19,525 nt of DNA from Actinomycetota bacterium (GTDB lineage: Bacteria > Actinomycetota > Acidimicrobiia > Acidimicrobiales > Acidimicrobiaceae): positions 1 to 19,525 of the forward strand of contig SIRY01000185.1 in NCBI GenBank assembly GCA_004366215.1. The letters are read 5' to 3'. The notes beneath the pieces are model-generated. The model was not told where the DNA came from. It saw only the letters and a program-made list of their open reading frames with translations, and searched no databases. Shown here one piece after another: positions 1 through 8,201 of the stretch (the stretch's first letter is position 1; each line of letters begins with the position of its first letter). Made by a program: the position numbers and the translations under genes.

Positions 1-1117
1 CGCCCCGAGTCCACGAGCGCGAGCATGTCGGGATCCCCTCGCCGTGCGCCCTCGAGGATCCGCGCGCGACGCTCACGATCCTGAGGCGTCGACGGGGCGA
101 GCAGCCGCATCGTGGCTCTCGTCACCGTCAGGTTGTGCAGCGCGGCCGCCCGCCGCTCCTCGTCGTAGGTCCCAACGAGCGAGGCTGGAGACGTCCCCCC
201 GAGGACCGCCGCGAGCTTCCAGGCCAGGTTCTCGACGTCGTGGACGCCGCTGTTGAGCCCGCGAGCGCCGAAGGGAGCCCGGCGACGAAGCGGTCGGCGA
301 GCGAACTCTGGAAGCGATACACGCTTGCCCAGACGAGCTCGTAGGGTTGCTCACCGACAACGTGGCGAATCAGCTCGTCGAGCCCACCGCTACGCCGCGC
401 CGCCTCGAGGTCGAACTCAGCTGGGACCTGCCAGTCGATACGGAAGACACCGTCCGGCTGGGCGTGCATGAGCACCTGCCGGCCTGGGTTCCACGCAGGG
501 TCGAACCAGAACCGACGCTCGCCGGCGAGCCCAGGAAGATCCACCTTGATGTCGCAGATGAGGAACCGGTCGGGATGGCGCTCCCCCTCGAAGCGAACGC
601 CGATCGCGTCGCGAAGCGCCTCAGCGTGTGCCCCAGCCGCGAGGACGACCCACGCTGCGCGCAGCTCACCCTCGTCGCCTCGCAGCGTCACGCCGTCGTC
701 GTCAGGCACGAGGGTGCGAACCTCAAAGCCCCTCCGCACGACGACGGTGGGCTCCTTCGCGACCAACCCCTCAAGCACGGCCTCGACGCGCGACTGCGAG
801 ATGGTGACGAACGCGGGCAGCGGACTCGCACCAAGACGGGCGAGGCGCACGCAGCGGACCTCACGGTCACCAACGTAGGTCCGACCCACCGACCACGTCA
901 CCCCTTCGCGCCACAGCGTCCCGGCGCCGAGCGCATCCCAGGTGTCGAGGACGTCTCGCTGCTGACAGATCGCGCGGGAACCCACGCGCCGTGGCACGGG
1001 GGATCGCTCGAGCACGACGCACGGCACACCCCAGCGAGCGAGGCACAGCGCGAGCGTCATGCCGACCGGGCCGGCACCGACGATGGCAACGGGCACCTCG
1101 TCACGCATCGTCACCAC
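1..1117 (-). pseudogene. PheA/TfdB-family FAD-dependent aromatic monooxygenase, disrupted by an internal deletion and frameshift, 3' end off the window
   Basis: The N-terminal part is an FAD aromatic hydroxylase: numbering from ATG 1108, GAGPVG at residues 11-16 is the dinucleotide-binding loop and E34 the ribose-binding acid. Frame 1 matches the family to about residue 277 (ADRFVAG, position 278), then becomes nonsense. From position 275 leftwards a second frame resumes family sequence (PFGARGLNSGVHDVENLAWK) and stays open to the window edge. The segment normally joining them, about a dozen residues with the FAD-contacting GDAAH motif, is absent, so this is a deletion plus frame change. The DG motif also reads AAG (157-159). 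ATG 1108 follows an AGGG-like site and overlaps the MBL gene's 3' end by 8 bp; GTGs at 1117 and 1114 are alternatives. Beside homogentisate dioxygenase, the ancestral enzyme may have made homogentisate (for example by hydroxylating 3-hydroxyphenylacetate); that is inference. Confidence 0.78.
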
Positions 1118-2075
1118 CCTGGAGCAGGTCCCAGACCTGTCGGTCTCGCTCCGGCGTCCACACCGTCGGGTGCTCCACGCCTGAGAGCTCCTCGACGACC
1201 CGAGCGACGTCGAAGGGAATGGTGTGCTCGAAGATGGGCCACGAACCGTACCGAGGCGCGAGCGCCTCGTAGCACCGTTTGAACGCTTCTCGCAGCCCCC
1301 CTCCTGCGTCGAGGGCGGCCTGCGCCTCCTCGAGGAGCGTCGTTAGAAACGCTCGCGACTGCCCGATCGCCTGCTGGACAGCCTCGCGACCTCGAACGAC
1401 CGGGCCGCGCCCGCCGACGAGGATGAGCGGATCGAGCGCGGCCACCGCATCGAGCGTGGCCGTTGCCCACGCTCGGTGGTACGCGTCGCCCGTGTAGAGC
1501 GCTGCTTGAGCCTCCACGAGGTCGCCGGCGAAGAGGATGCGCTCTCGAGGAAGCCACACCACGATGTCACCGCGGGTGTGACCTCGCCCCAGCCACTTGA
1601 GCTCGACGAAGCCGCCGTCGGGTCCCCGGCGAAGCCACAGTTCGTCGGCGAAGGTCAGCGTCGGAGTGGTGAGTCCGGGAATCGATTCTGGAGCCTCGAA
1701 CAGCCTCGGCATCCGCGCCTGCTCGCTCGCCCAGTCCTGGGCGCCTCGCTCCACGATCAGCTCCGCCGTGGCCTCGTGGGCGATGATCTCGGGCGCGTCG
1801 AAGGCTGCGGCTCCAAGCACCCTCACGGCGTGGTAGTGCGACAGGACGAGCGTGCGAATCGGCGCGCTCGTCTCTCGGCGCAGGACCTCCAGCCAGCGAG
1901 AGGCGGCCACAGGCGTCGCCCGTGCCTCGATGCAGACGAGCCCCTCTGACGTCGCGATCGCGCCGACGTTCGGGTCGCCCTCTGCGGTGAGCGCCCACAC
2001 CCCCTCGGCGAGTCGGTCGAGCACTTCGCGCTTTGGCGAGAGGTCAGCCGACGACGCGAACGGCTTCGTCGTCAT
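1101..2075 (-). CDS. MBL-fold metallo-hydrolase with a degenerate metal-binding motif
   Basis: A 324-residue protein starting at ATG 2075. This start overlaps the hmgA stop codon as ATGA and has a GGGAG site about 5 bp upstream, so I prefer it to an in-frame start at 2138 inside hmgA. The fold is supported by the order of motifs: LSHYH at residues 78-82, GHTRGD at 165-170 and FAGDLVE at 182-188. The usual HxHxDH motif is H80-Y-H82-A-V-R85, so the two metal-2 ligands (D and H) are V84 and R85. The usual last-strand histidine (GHGP) is R223 in GGRGPV. H80, H82, H166 and D185 remain, enough for one metal site at most. The C-terminal 100 residues are mostly helical. The gene lies between hmgA and the broken FAD hydroxylase, suggesting a role in aromatic-acid breakdown, possibly on an open-chain product such as maleylacetoacetate. 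The reaction is not known. Confidence 0.85.
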   Translation of the reverse strand: MTTKPFASSADLSPKREVLDRLAEGVWALTAEGDPNVGAIATSEGLVCIEARATPVAASRWLEVLRRETSAPIRTLVLSHYHAVRVLGAAAFDAPEIIAHEATAELIVERGAQDWASEQARMPRLFEAPESIPGLTTPTLTFADELWLRRGPDGGFVELKWLGRGHTRGDIVVWLPRERILFAGDLVEAQAALYTGDAYHRAWATATLDAVAALDPLILVGGRGPVVRGREAVQQAIGQSRAFLTTLLEEAQAALDAGGGLREAFKRCYEALAPRYGSWPIFEHTIPFDVARVVEELSGVEHPTVWTPERDRQVWDLLQGGDDA

Positions 2076-3253
2076 CGCTGCTCCCGCGGTCCTCGACCCG
2101 CCCAGGTCCAGGCGTAGGTCGGATCCTCCACCGCCCATCCGGCTGGACCGATGAGCAGCGGGCGCCGAGTGTCGACCATGACGGCGAGCTCGTCGGTACC
2201 TGCCTGCCCAAGAGCCGCATCGACGGAGCCTGGCTGGGGACCGTGGACGAACCCCGCTGGGTGGAGCGAGATCGAGCCCGCCTCGATGCCTGCGTTGCGG
2301 CGCGACATGAACGAGCCCCCGGCGTAGAACAGCACCTCGTCGGAGTCCACGTTGGCGTGGTGGTAGGGAACCGGAACCGCTTCTGGATCGAAGTCAAACG
2401 GGCGCGGTACGAATGAGCAGATGACGAAGTCAGGACCCGAGAAGGTCTGGTGGACGGGCGGCGGCGCGTGGAAGCGTTTCACGATCGGCTCGAAGTCGCG
2501 GATGTGGAACGCGAAGGGGTAGACGCACCCGTCCCAGCCCACTACGTCGAAGGGGTGCGTTGCGTAGACGTGACGCGTCACGGTCGCGCGGCCGCGCACG
2601 AAGACCTCGACGTCCTCCCCCTCGACGACGAGCGGCTCCTCAGGCCCTCGGAGGTCTCGCTCGCACAGGGGAGCCACTTCGAGCAGCTGCCCGCGCGCCG
2701 ACAGGTAGCGATCGGGCAGCTCGATGTGACCACGAGCCTCGAGTACGAGACACGACAGCGGCGTCTGGCCATCTGGAACGAGACGATAGGTCGTAGATGC
2801 AGGAATCACGAGGTAGTCGCCCTCCTCAACCCGGAGAGCGCCAAAGACTGACTCGCACGTTCCTCGACCACGCTGGACGAAGTAGCACTCATCCCCTACC
2901 GTGCAGCGCTGCAGCGACGTCGCTCGCGCCACGACGACCCACCAGATCCACACGTCGTCGTTGCCAAGGAGCAGCTCACGGTCCAACGCCACGTCGGTGG
3001 CTCCTCCCGTCAGCTTCTGCGTGCGAAAGTGACGTGGAAGCAGTGGTCGATTCGGCGTGAGCTCAACGTTGTCGAGGGGCACCTCTGCAGCGTCAACGAT
3101 GGCTGTGGGGCGACCCACGTGGTAGAGAAGTGACGACTCGCCACCAAAGCCCTCTTTGCCCATGAGCTCTTCCGCAAGGCGTCGCCCCGAGGAGCTGCGC
3201 ACGAGCTGGTGACGCTTGCGTGGAACATCCCCGACTCGTCGGTAGTACGGCAC
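2072..3253 (-). CDS. hmgA: Homogentisate 1,2-dioxygenase
   Basis: A 393-residue non-haem iron dioxygenase that opens the ring of homogentisate to give maleylacetoacetate, in cytosolic tyrosine/phenylacetate-type catabolism. The C-terminal half carries the family signature: YHHANVDSDEVLFY at residues 297-310 and HPAGFVHGPQPG at 331-342. H299 or H298, E306 and H337 are the likely iron ligands, by analogy with the His-Glu-His set of the human enzyme, and H331 lies near the active site. The N-terminal half is a second cupin-like barrel. The length fits the shorter bacterial form. GTG 3253 is the start; a GGGAGGG site lies just upstream. It follows cobL by 26 bp and overlaps the MBL gene by 4 bp (ATGA), so it appears to be co-transcribed with both. 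Confidence 0.95.
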   Translation of the reverse strand: MPYYRRVGDVPRKRHQLVRSSSGRRLAEELMGKEGFGGESSLLYHVGRPTAIVDAAEVPLDNVELTPNRPLLPRHFRTQKLTGGATDVALDRELLLGNDDVWIWWVVVARATSLQRCTVGDECYFVQRGRGTCESVFGALRVEEGDYLVIPASTTYRLVPDGQTPLSCLVLEARGHIELPDRYLSARGQLLEVAPLCERDLRGPEEPLVVEGEDVEVFVRGRATVTRHVYATHPFDVVGWDGCVYPFAFHIRDFEPIVKRFHAPPPVHQTFSGPDFVICSFVPRPFDFDPEAVPVPYHHANVDSDEVLFYAGGSFMSRRNAGIEAGSISLHPAGFVHGPQPGSVDAALGQAGTDELAVMVDTRRPLLIGPAGWAVEDPTYAWTWAGRGPREQR

Positions 3254-3279
3254 GTACCCTCCCGAAACTCACGCCGAGG

Positions 3280-4427
3280 CTACCACGGTACGCGCGACGA
3301 TGCGAGGTCGTCACGACGTCGTCCCGCGACCTCCCCCCACGCGAGGAAGATCGGGGTCTTTGGCACGAAGCGCACCCCGTCAGGTGGCGTCGCCACTCCC
3401 TCAGCGAGCGCGAGCATGGCGACGTTGCCGAGGAGCTCGCGCGCGTGCGCTGCTCGCCCCGGGTCGACGTAGCTCGCCACGACTCGGCCGCCGACGCGCA
3501 CACGCTCAAGCGCAGCACGTAGCGCCGCAAGACCGCCGCCTCCGACGATGGCGGCGTCGTAGGTCGCCCCGGGATCGTGATCCTCGATGCGCTCCCGACG
3601 CACCTCGACGCGCACCTGGGCCTCCCTGGCGTTCGCGGCAGCAGCCTCCGCACGCTCTGGCCGAGGCTCAAGCTGCACGAGGGAGACGTCCGGCCGCACA
3701 CGCAAGAGCGTCAAGCCGACGTAGCCAGAGCCGGCTCCGACCTCGAGGACCCGGGCACCGACTCGCAGCTGCTCCGGCCCGAGCCGGGCCACGAGGGCGA
3801 GGCGCACGTCGAGCTGTGAGAACACTCCATCCGAGTGACGCGGACGAGGTGCGAAGACGTCGAGCGTCAACGGCCGACGAGCGGTGGCACGAGGCGAGCG
3901 CGGCCCGTGCTCCACCCAGAGCACGCTTGGCTCCTCAGGAGCGAGCGGCTCGCGCATCCAGTCACGTCGCACTCGCTCCGCGGCGCTTCCAAGGCCACTG
4001 AGGAGCCAGCTCGCAGCGCGGGCCGCCCGCACGCGCGACGCGATCGCCTCGAGGTCCTGGCCGGGCCGGAGCAGACACACCGTCGGGGTGCGCCGACCGA
4101 GCGCCTCCTCGAGCGCCGCGAGCGCTGTCGCCTCGTCACGCCCAACGAACGACACCACCGTCGCCTCCTCCCACGAGCGTGCGAGGCGTGCCGCTGCGAC
4201 GCCGACGGTGGTGGGACCAGGTAGGACCGTGAGGTCCGCCACTCCTGCGAGCACCCGGGTCAGGCCGAAGAAGCCTGGGTCACCTCTGCGCGAGGCGCGA
4301 GCCGTGCAGCCGCGGCCAGGACCCGCTCGTGACCGACGACGCACGTCGCCGCGCTCAACGCCCGCTGCTGGCGAACGGTCAGGTCGTCAGGATCGTCGCC
4401 AACCCAGCCGACGATGACGACGCTCAC
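3280..4427 (-). pseudogene. cobL: Precorrin-6Y C5,15-methyltransferase/decarboxylase (CbiE-CbiT fusion), with an internal deletion and frameshift in CbiE
   Basis: CobL-type fusions methylate the corrin ring at C5 and C15 and decarboxylate the C12 acetate. Translation should begin at GTG 4427, whose GTGA overlaps the cbiD stop, and reads VSVVIVGWVGDDPDDL, a typical CbiE start. This frame continues through GHERVLAAAARLAPR and hits a stop at 4260-4262. The rest of the family sequence resumes in another frame as GDPGFFGLTRVLAG from about 4284 and runs to the TAG at 3280. Between them roughly 20-30 residues expected in CbiE are missing, so the lesion near 4285-4301 is a deletion as well as a shift. 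The CbiT half is intact in frame, with the SAM motif EVGAGSG near 3724-3742. A short independent ORF can start at 4344 but would lack the CbiE N-terminus. It is either a pseudogene retaining CbiT or an assembly error. Confidence 0.8.
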
Positions 4428-5488
4428 GGCTGAGATCCGCTCGTCACTCGCGTCACGACGTGCGCGTCATCGATGTCGCACAGGGTGACCACCACGCGAG
4501 CGCGCCAACCAATCGCCTCGGCGAGTCGCTCCGCAGCTCGAGCTGCCAGCGCCCTGAGCGGCTCTGAGGAGCCGACCTCTCGACAGACCTCGTAGAAGTG
4601 GCGCGCCGTGTTAGTCTGCGTCGCCGCGTCGACGACCCGAGTCGGCGCCCCCGTGCTCAGGGCAACCTCTCGCAGGAGGGAGGTGTCGACGTCCGCGCGG
4701 TGGAAGTGCGTCATGAGCAGTCCTTGGGCAACCTTGGTGACCTTGCCGATCATGGCGTACCACTCGATCGGGTCGAAACCGTGGTGCGCTGCTCGGCGCA
4801 GCCCCACCCCGGTGAAGTCTCCAACCTCGACGATCGCTACCGGATCGAGTGTCGGGTGGTCAGCGAGCGCTTGGCGCTCGGTTCGCGACCCCGTCGCAAG
4901 CACGAGCGAGGCGACGCCCGTGGCGGCGGCGACGTCGATCTGCTGGACCACGCTCGCTCGGTACGCAGCTGTCGAGAACGGACGCACGATGCCGGTCGTG
5001 CCGAGGATGGAGATCCCACCGACGATGCCAAGTCGCTCGTTCGTGGTGTGGCGAGCCATCGCCTCACCGCCGGGCACGCTGATCGTCACGAGGAAGGTAC
5101 GCGGGGTCACCTCGGCGATCGCCTCGGCGATCTGACGGCGCGGCACCGGATTGATCGCCGGCTCGCCCACCGCGAGCCCCAGCCCAGGGCGTGTGACCGT
5201 ACCGACGCCCCCCCCTGCGGCACACTGCAGCGCGTCGCCGTCGATGGGCGTGAGCGACGCGGTGACGTGTGCGCCGTGGGTACAGTCAGGATCGTCACCC
5301 GCGTCCTTGACGACGAAGGCCCGACCCTCGTCATCCCAGCCAACCGGCAAGGTGCAACGCCCACCGCCAGGCAGCGGTACCTCGATCGCCGCGACGCGTT
5401 CTCCTCGCTCCAGGAAGAGCGCCGCCGCCTTGGCTGCCCCCGCGGCGCAGGTCCCCGTGGTAAAGCCTGTCCGGAGCTTCCCGCTCAC
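4424..5488 (-). CDS. cbiD: Cobalt-precorrin-5B C1-methyltransferase CbiD
   Basis: A 354-residue protein that methylates C1 of the corrin ring in the early-cobalt (anaerobic) cobalamin route. It begins KLRTGFTTGTCAAGAAKAA, the hallmark glycine-threonine-rich N-terminus of CbiD. Further family blocks are KDAGDDPDCTHGAHV, GGVGTVTRPGL, NERLGIVGGISILGTTGIV and GDFTGVGLRRA. Length matches the family. I choose GTG 5488 because the conserved N-terminus starts there; the open frame runs upstream to 5674, but that stretch reads as non-family sequence within cobM. The start lies 4 bp after the cobM stop, and the stop overlaps the cobL start as GTGA, so translation is probably coupled. CbiD is absent from the aerobic pathway, so it helps identify the route. 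Confidence 0.94.
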   Translation of the reverse strand: MSGKLRTGFTTGTCAAGAAKAAALFLERGERVAAIEVPLPGGGRCTLPVGWDDEGRAFVVKDAGDDPDCTHGAHVTASLTPIDGDALQCAAGGGVGTVTRPGLGLAVGEPAINPVPRRQIAEAIAEVTPRTFLVTISVPGGEAMARHTTNERLGIVGGISILGTTGIVRPFSTAAYRASVVQQIDVAAATGVASLVLATGSRTERQALADHPTLDPVAIVEVGDFTGVGLRRAAHHGFDPIEWYAMIGKVTKVAQGLLMTHFHRADVDTSLLREVALSTGAPTRVVDAATQTNTARHFYEVCREVGSSEPLRALAARAAERLAEAIGWRARVVVTLCDIDDAHVVTRVTSGSQP

Positions 5489-5492
5489 GCTC

Positions 5493-6323
5493 TCAGCGTA
5501 CCGACCGCTTCGGTCGAGCCCGAGGTCGTCCCACCGTCGACGTCCCCACCGAACGCACGCGAAAGCGGTGCGAGAAGACCGGCGAGTACAGGTGTGAGCG
5601 CACACCTGTAGCGGTGAGCACCTCCCCCACGACGATCGTGAGGCTCCGGGAGGCCTCGAGCGCTCTGACTGCATCGGTGATACCCGCGATCGTGGTCCTC
5701 ACGAGGCGCTCCTCGGGCCAGCTCGCTCGCACGACGACCGCCGCCGGGGTGTCCGGTGTGAACGCCGAGCCCGGCGCGAGCAGCTCCTCGACGACCCGCT
5801 CGGGATGCGCACCAGAGAGCAGGATGACGAGCGTTCCCCCGAGTGCGGCGTAGCTCCGGAGCTGCTCGCTCGGCGGCATCGAAGCCTGGGTACGACCAGC
5901 AACGCGCGTGACGACCACGCTCTGAGCGACACCCGGAATCGTCAGCTCCCGACCAAGGAGGGCCGCGCACGCCGTCACGCTCGACACCCCCGGCACGACC
6001 TCAACCGCACGTCCGTGCTCGAGACACCAGTTGAGCTGCTCCTGGATCGCTCCATAGAGCGTCGGGTCGCCGGAGTGGAGCCGGACGATGCGCAAAGAGG
6101 GATGACGCTCGAAGACCTCGAGGACGTCCTCAAGGGTCATCGAGGCAGAGTCGTGCACCTCCGCCACTGGGCTCACGAATTCGAGCACCTCGTCGGGAAT
6201 GAGCGACGACGCCCACACGACGACGTCGGCGCGACGGAGCCGATCGAGGGCGCGTAGCGTCAGCAGGTCAACCGCACCAGGTCCTGCGCCAACGAAGCTG
6301 ATGAGCCCGGCCATGCTCGGCAT
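5493..6323 (-). CDS. cobM: Precorrin-4/cobalt-precorrin-4 C11-methyltransferase (CobM/CbiF)
   Basis: A 276-residue SAM-dependent tetrapyrrole methylase that adds the C11 methyl group. Evidence: FVGAGPGAVDLLTLRA near residues 10-25, the SAM-binding segment LHSGDPTLYGAIQEQL, the loop VPGVSSVTACAALLGRELT, and the C-terminal signature GVRSHLYSPVFSHRFR typical of CobM. Start choices are ATG 6323 (1 bp after the cbiA stop, AAGGG-like site upstream) and ATG 6314; the first is preferred. The open frame extends upstream to 7040, but that extension is low-complexity shadow sequence inside cbiA. The C-terminal 20 residues after FSHRFR are arginine-rich and poorly conserved. A perfect 10-bp palindrome lies near the 3' end. 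Confidence 0.94.
   Translation of the reverse strand: MPSMAGLISFVGAGPGAVDLLTLRALDRLRRADVVVWASSLIPDEVLEFVSPVAEVHDSASMTLEDVLEVFERHPSLRIVRLHSGDPTLYGAIQEQLNWCLEHGRAVEVVPGVSSVTACAALLGRELTIPGVAQSVVVTRVAGRTQASMPPSEQLRSYAALGGTLVILLSGAHPERVVEELLAPGSAFTPDTPAAVVVRASWPEERLVRTTIAGITDAVRALEASRSLTIVVGEVLTATGVRSHLYSPVFSHRFRVRSVGTSTVGRPRARPKRSVR
5587..5610. repeat. Perfect 10-bp palindrome inside cobM
   Basis: TACAGGTGTG (5587-5596) and CACACCTGTA (5601-5610) are exact reverse complements around AGCG, about 100 bp before the cbiD start. The codons it covers encode ATGVRSHLY of the conserved CobM C-terminus, so the symmetry could be coincidental with coding. It may act as an mRNA hairpin or an internal operator. 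Confidence 0.5.
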
Positions 6324-6324
6324 C

Positions 6325-7629
6325 CTACGCCCTTGCGTGCGCGACACGCTCCACGACCTCCGCTGCGAGCGTCGGTCGAGCGCCGAGGTGGAGGTGTAAG
6401 AAGCTCGCGAGGAGCCGCTCGCTCGCGAACCCCTGGGCCCAAGAGCGCCCCAGCCCATCGGTGACCTCGATCGCGCCACCGTCCCCCGCCGCTCGAAGGT
6501 AGTGAAACTCGTGAGCCGGCAGCGAGCCGTGGCCGAGAGGTCCGTCGACGAGCGCGGCGCGCCGGTAGCCCAGCACTGGGCGATCCGCGAGCCGCATCTC
6601 GACGGGCAGGATGCCCGCCATCGGCGTACCCTCGAGCGAGCGAGCGAGCAGGGCGTAGCCGCCACACTCCGCGACGAGCGTCGTTCCACGACGCCAGGCA
6701 GCTCGGAGCGCGTGAAACAGCGGCCGGCGTTGCCTGAGCTCGTCGAGGAAGCGCTCCGGGTAGCCTCCATGCAGCCAGACGAGCTGGGCACTCGGATCAG
6801 GAACGTCGCTGAGCGGGTCGAAGGGAGCGAGCTCGGCACCCGCCGCCTCGAGACGCAGGAGGTTTTCCTCGTAACGAAAGCGGGCACTCGGGCCAACGGA
6901 GATCGCCACCGTCGCGCGAGTCCGGCTAACGAAGAGCTCCGCGTCAGCGAGACGGGGATGCGAGGCTCGCGCGAGGAGTGCCTGGAGATCGAGTCGCCGA
7001 GCAACGGTGGCCGCTGCCCGCTCGAGCCACCCTCGGGCACCAGGGAGCTCGGCCGGATCTACAAGTCCGAGGTGGCGGCGCTCGAGACCAGCGAGCTCCC
7101 CCTCTCCAATCCAGCCAAGGACCTCGAGCCCCACCGACCCGACTCCCTCCATCGCGAGCGCAGCGTGTCGCTCGGACCGCACCCGGTTCACCACGACGCC
7201 GAGGGGTCGGATCCCCGAAGCGACGCTCAGCCCGAGGGCAACCGCTCCTAGCGTCTGACCACTCGAGCGGGCGTCGAGGACGAGGACCACGCTCAGACCC
7301 AGGCTGCGAGCGATTCGGGCCGACGAGGCCACAGCGTTCCCGCTCGTCGAGCCGGGCGCACCGTCGAGGAACCCCATGACCCCTTCGACGATGACCACGT
7401 CCGCGCCCCGGGCGGCAAGTGCCAGCGAGCGTGCCGGACCCTGCGGCCCCGTGAGGTACTCGTCGAGGTTCATCGCAGGCCGGCCTGCCGCCCACCCAAG
7501 GAGACGAGGATCGAGGTAGTCTGGCCCGACCTTCGCGACGCCGACGCGCAGCCCCCGACGGCGCAGCGCGGCGACGAGCCCGAGACTCACCGCAGTCTTG
7601 CCGCCGCCGCTTCGAGCGCCGGCAACCAT
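6325..7629 (-). CDS. cbiA: Cobyrinic acid a,c-diamide synthase (CbiA/CobB)
   Basis: A 434-residue ATP-dependent glutamine amidotransferase that amidates the a and c side chains of cobyrinate (or its hydrogenobyrinate equivalent). It has an N-terminal P-loop GARSGGGKT at residues 4-12, the substrate block KVGPDYLDP at 33-41, and EGVMGFLDG at 82-90. The C-terminal class I amidotransferase-like domain has HGGYPE at 287-292, the nucleophile C322 in AECGGY, and the catalytic histidine in FLHLHLGA near 410-417. ATG 7629 is the first usable start, 11 bp after the cobO stop. Homologues usually carry 2-4 residues before the first strand, and in-frame codons upstream (TRVI) would supply them, so a CTG start overlapping the cobO stop is possible. 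It is followed by cobM after 1 bp. Confidence 0.94.
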   Translation of the reverse strand: MVAGARSGGGKTAVSLGLVAALRRRGLRVGVAKVGPDYLDPRLLGWAAGRPAMNLDEYLTGPQGPARSLALAARGADVVIVEGVMGFLDGAPGSTSGNAVASSARIARSLGLSVVLVLDARSSGQTLGAVALGLSVASGIRPLGVVVNRVRSERHAALAMEGVGSVGLEVLGWIGEGELAGLERRHLGLVDPAELPGARGWLERAAATVARRLDLQALLARASHPRLADAELFVSRTRATVAISVGPSARFRYEENLLRLEAAGAELAPFDPLSDVPDPSAQLVWLHGGYPERFLDELRQRRPLFHALRAAWRRGTTLVAECGGYALLARSLEGTPMAGILPVEMRLADRPVLGYRRAALVDGPLGHGSLPAHEFHYLRAAGDGGAIEVTDGLGRSWAQGFASERLLASFLHLHLGARPTLAAEVVERVAHARA

Positions 7630-7640
7630 GATGACCCGCG

Positions 7641-8162
7641 TCAGTACTCGATACCCTTTCGGGCTTTGAAGCCCTGATCGTAGGCGTGCTTGATCTTTCG
7701 CATCTCCGTCACTGTGTCGGCGAGGCCGATGAGGCCCTCCGGGGCGCTCCGGCCGGTCACGACGACGTTCGTACGCCCCGGACGACTCGCGAGGGCGTCG
7801 AGGACGTCCTGCTCAGCGATCCAGCCGTAGCGGATCGGGTAGGTCAGCTCGTCGAGCACGATGAGGTCGTACTCACCGCTCGCAAGACGCTCCTTAGCGA
7901 ACGCCCACGCCTGGCGGCCGAGCTCCGCGGTCCGCTCGAGGTCCGTCGACTCCCAAGTAAAGCCATCTCCGAGGGCGTAGAACTCGATGCCGAGGTGGTC
8001 GGCAAGCTTGCGCTCTCCGACCTTCCAGGTGCCGCTCTTTAGGAACTGGACCACGAGGACCCGCCACCCGCGAGCCCACGCTCGCGCCATGACACCAAAG
8101 GCCGCCGACGATTTCCCTTTGCCGTCGCCCGTGTTGACCAGGAGACGTGGTGGCTGTGGCAC
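7641..8162 (-). CDS. cobO: Cob(I)yrinic acid a,c-diamide adenosyltransferase
   Basis: A 173-residue CobO/BtuR/CobA-type corrinoid adenosyltransferase, which moves the 5'-deoxyadenosyl group of ATP onto Co(I). Evidence: the P-loop variant NTGDGKGKSSAAFG at residues 10-23, the strand VLVVQFLKSG, and the metal-binding strand LIVLDELTYPI around residues 104-114. The C-terminus (MRKIKHAYDQGFKARKGIEY) is typical of the family, where the lysine/arginine tail helps hold ATP. Start is GTG 8162. No clear Shine-Dalgarno sequence is seen, but TAGGCT ends 7 bp upstream, as expected for a leaderless transcript. It lies 39 bp after fah and 11 bp before cbiA. Confidence 0.95.
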   Translation of the reverse strand: MPQPPRLLVNTGDGKGKSSAAFGVMARAWARGWRVLVVQFLKSGTWKVGERKLADHLGIEFYALGDGFTWESTDLERTAELGRQAWAFAKERLASGEYDLIVLDELTYPIRYGWIAEQDVLDALASRPGRTNVVVTGRSAPEGLIGLADTVTEMRKIKHAYDQGFKARKGIEY

Positions 8163-8169
8163 AACGGGC

Positions 8170-8175
8170 AGCCTA
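8170..8175 (-). promoter_or_regulatory. Candidate internal -10 hexamer upstream of cobO
   Basis: TAGGCT on the minus strand ends 7 bp before the cobO GTG, in the 39-bp fah-cobO gap. This spacing would place a transcription start at or next to the GTG. No convincing -35 hexamer accompanies it. If real, the cobalamin genes could be transcribed independently of fah. Confidence 0.28.
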
Positions 8176-8201
8176 GCGCTGACTCGATCCGACCGGTGGC
8201 C

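Noticed and set aside
347..1282. 311-residue plus-strand frame opposite the FAD hydroxylase and MBL genes
   Set aside because: The complementary strand encodes clear enzyme families; the plus frame has no motifs.
6324..7040. Long N-terminal extension of the cobM frame
   Set aside because: The extension lies entirely within cbiA and is Arg/Ser-rich with no family similarity. CobM begins at 6323 or 6314.
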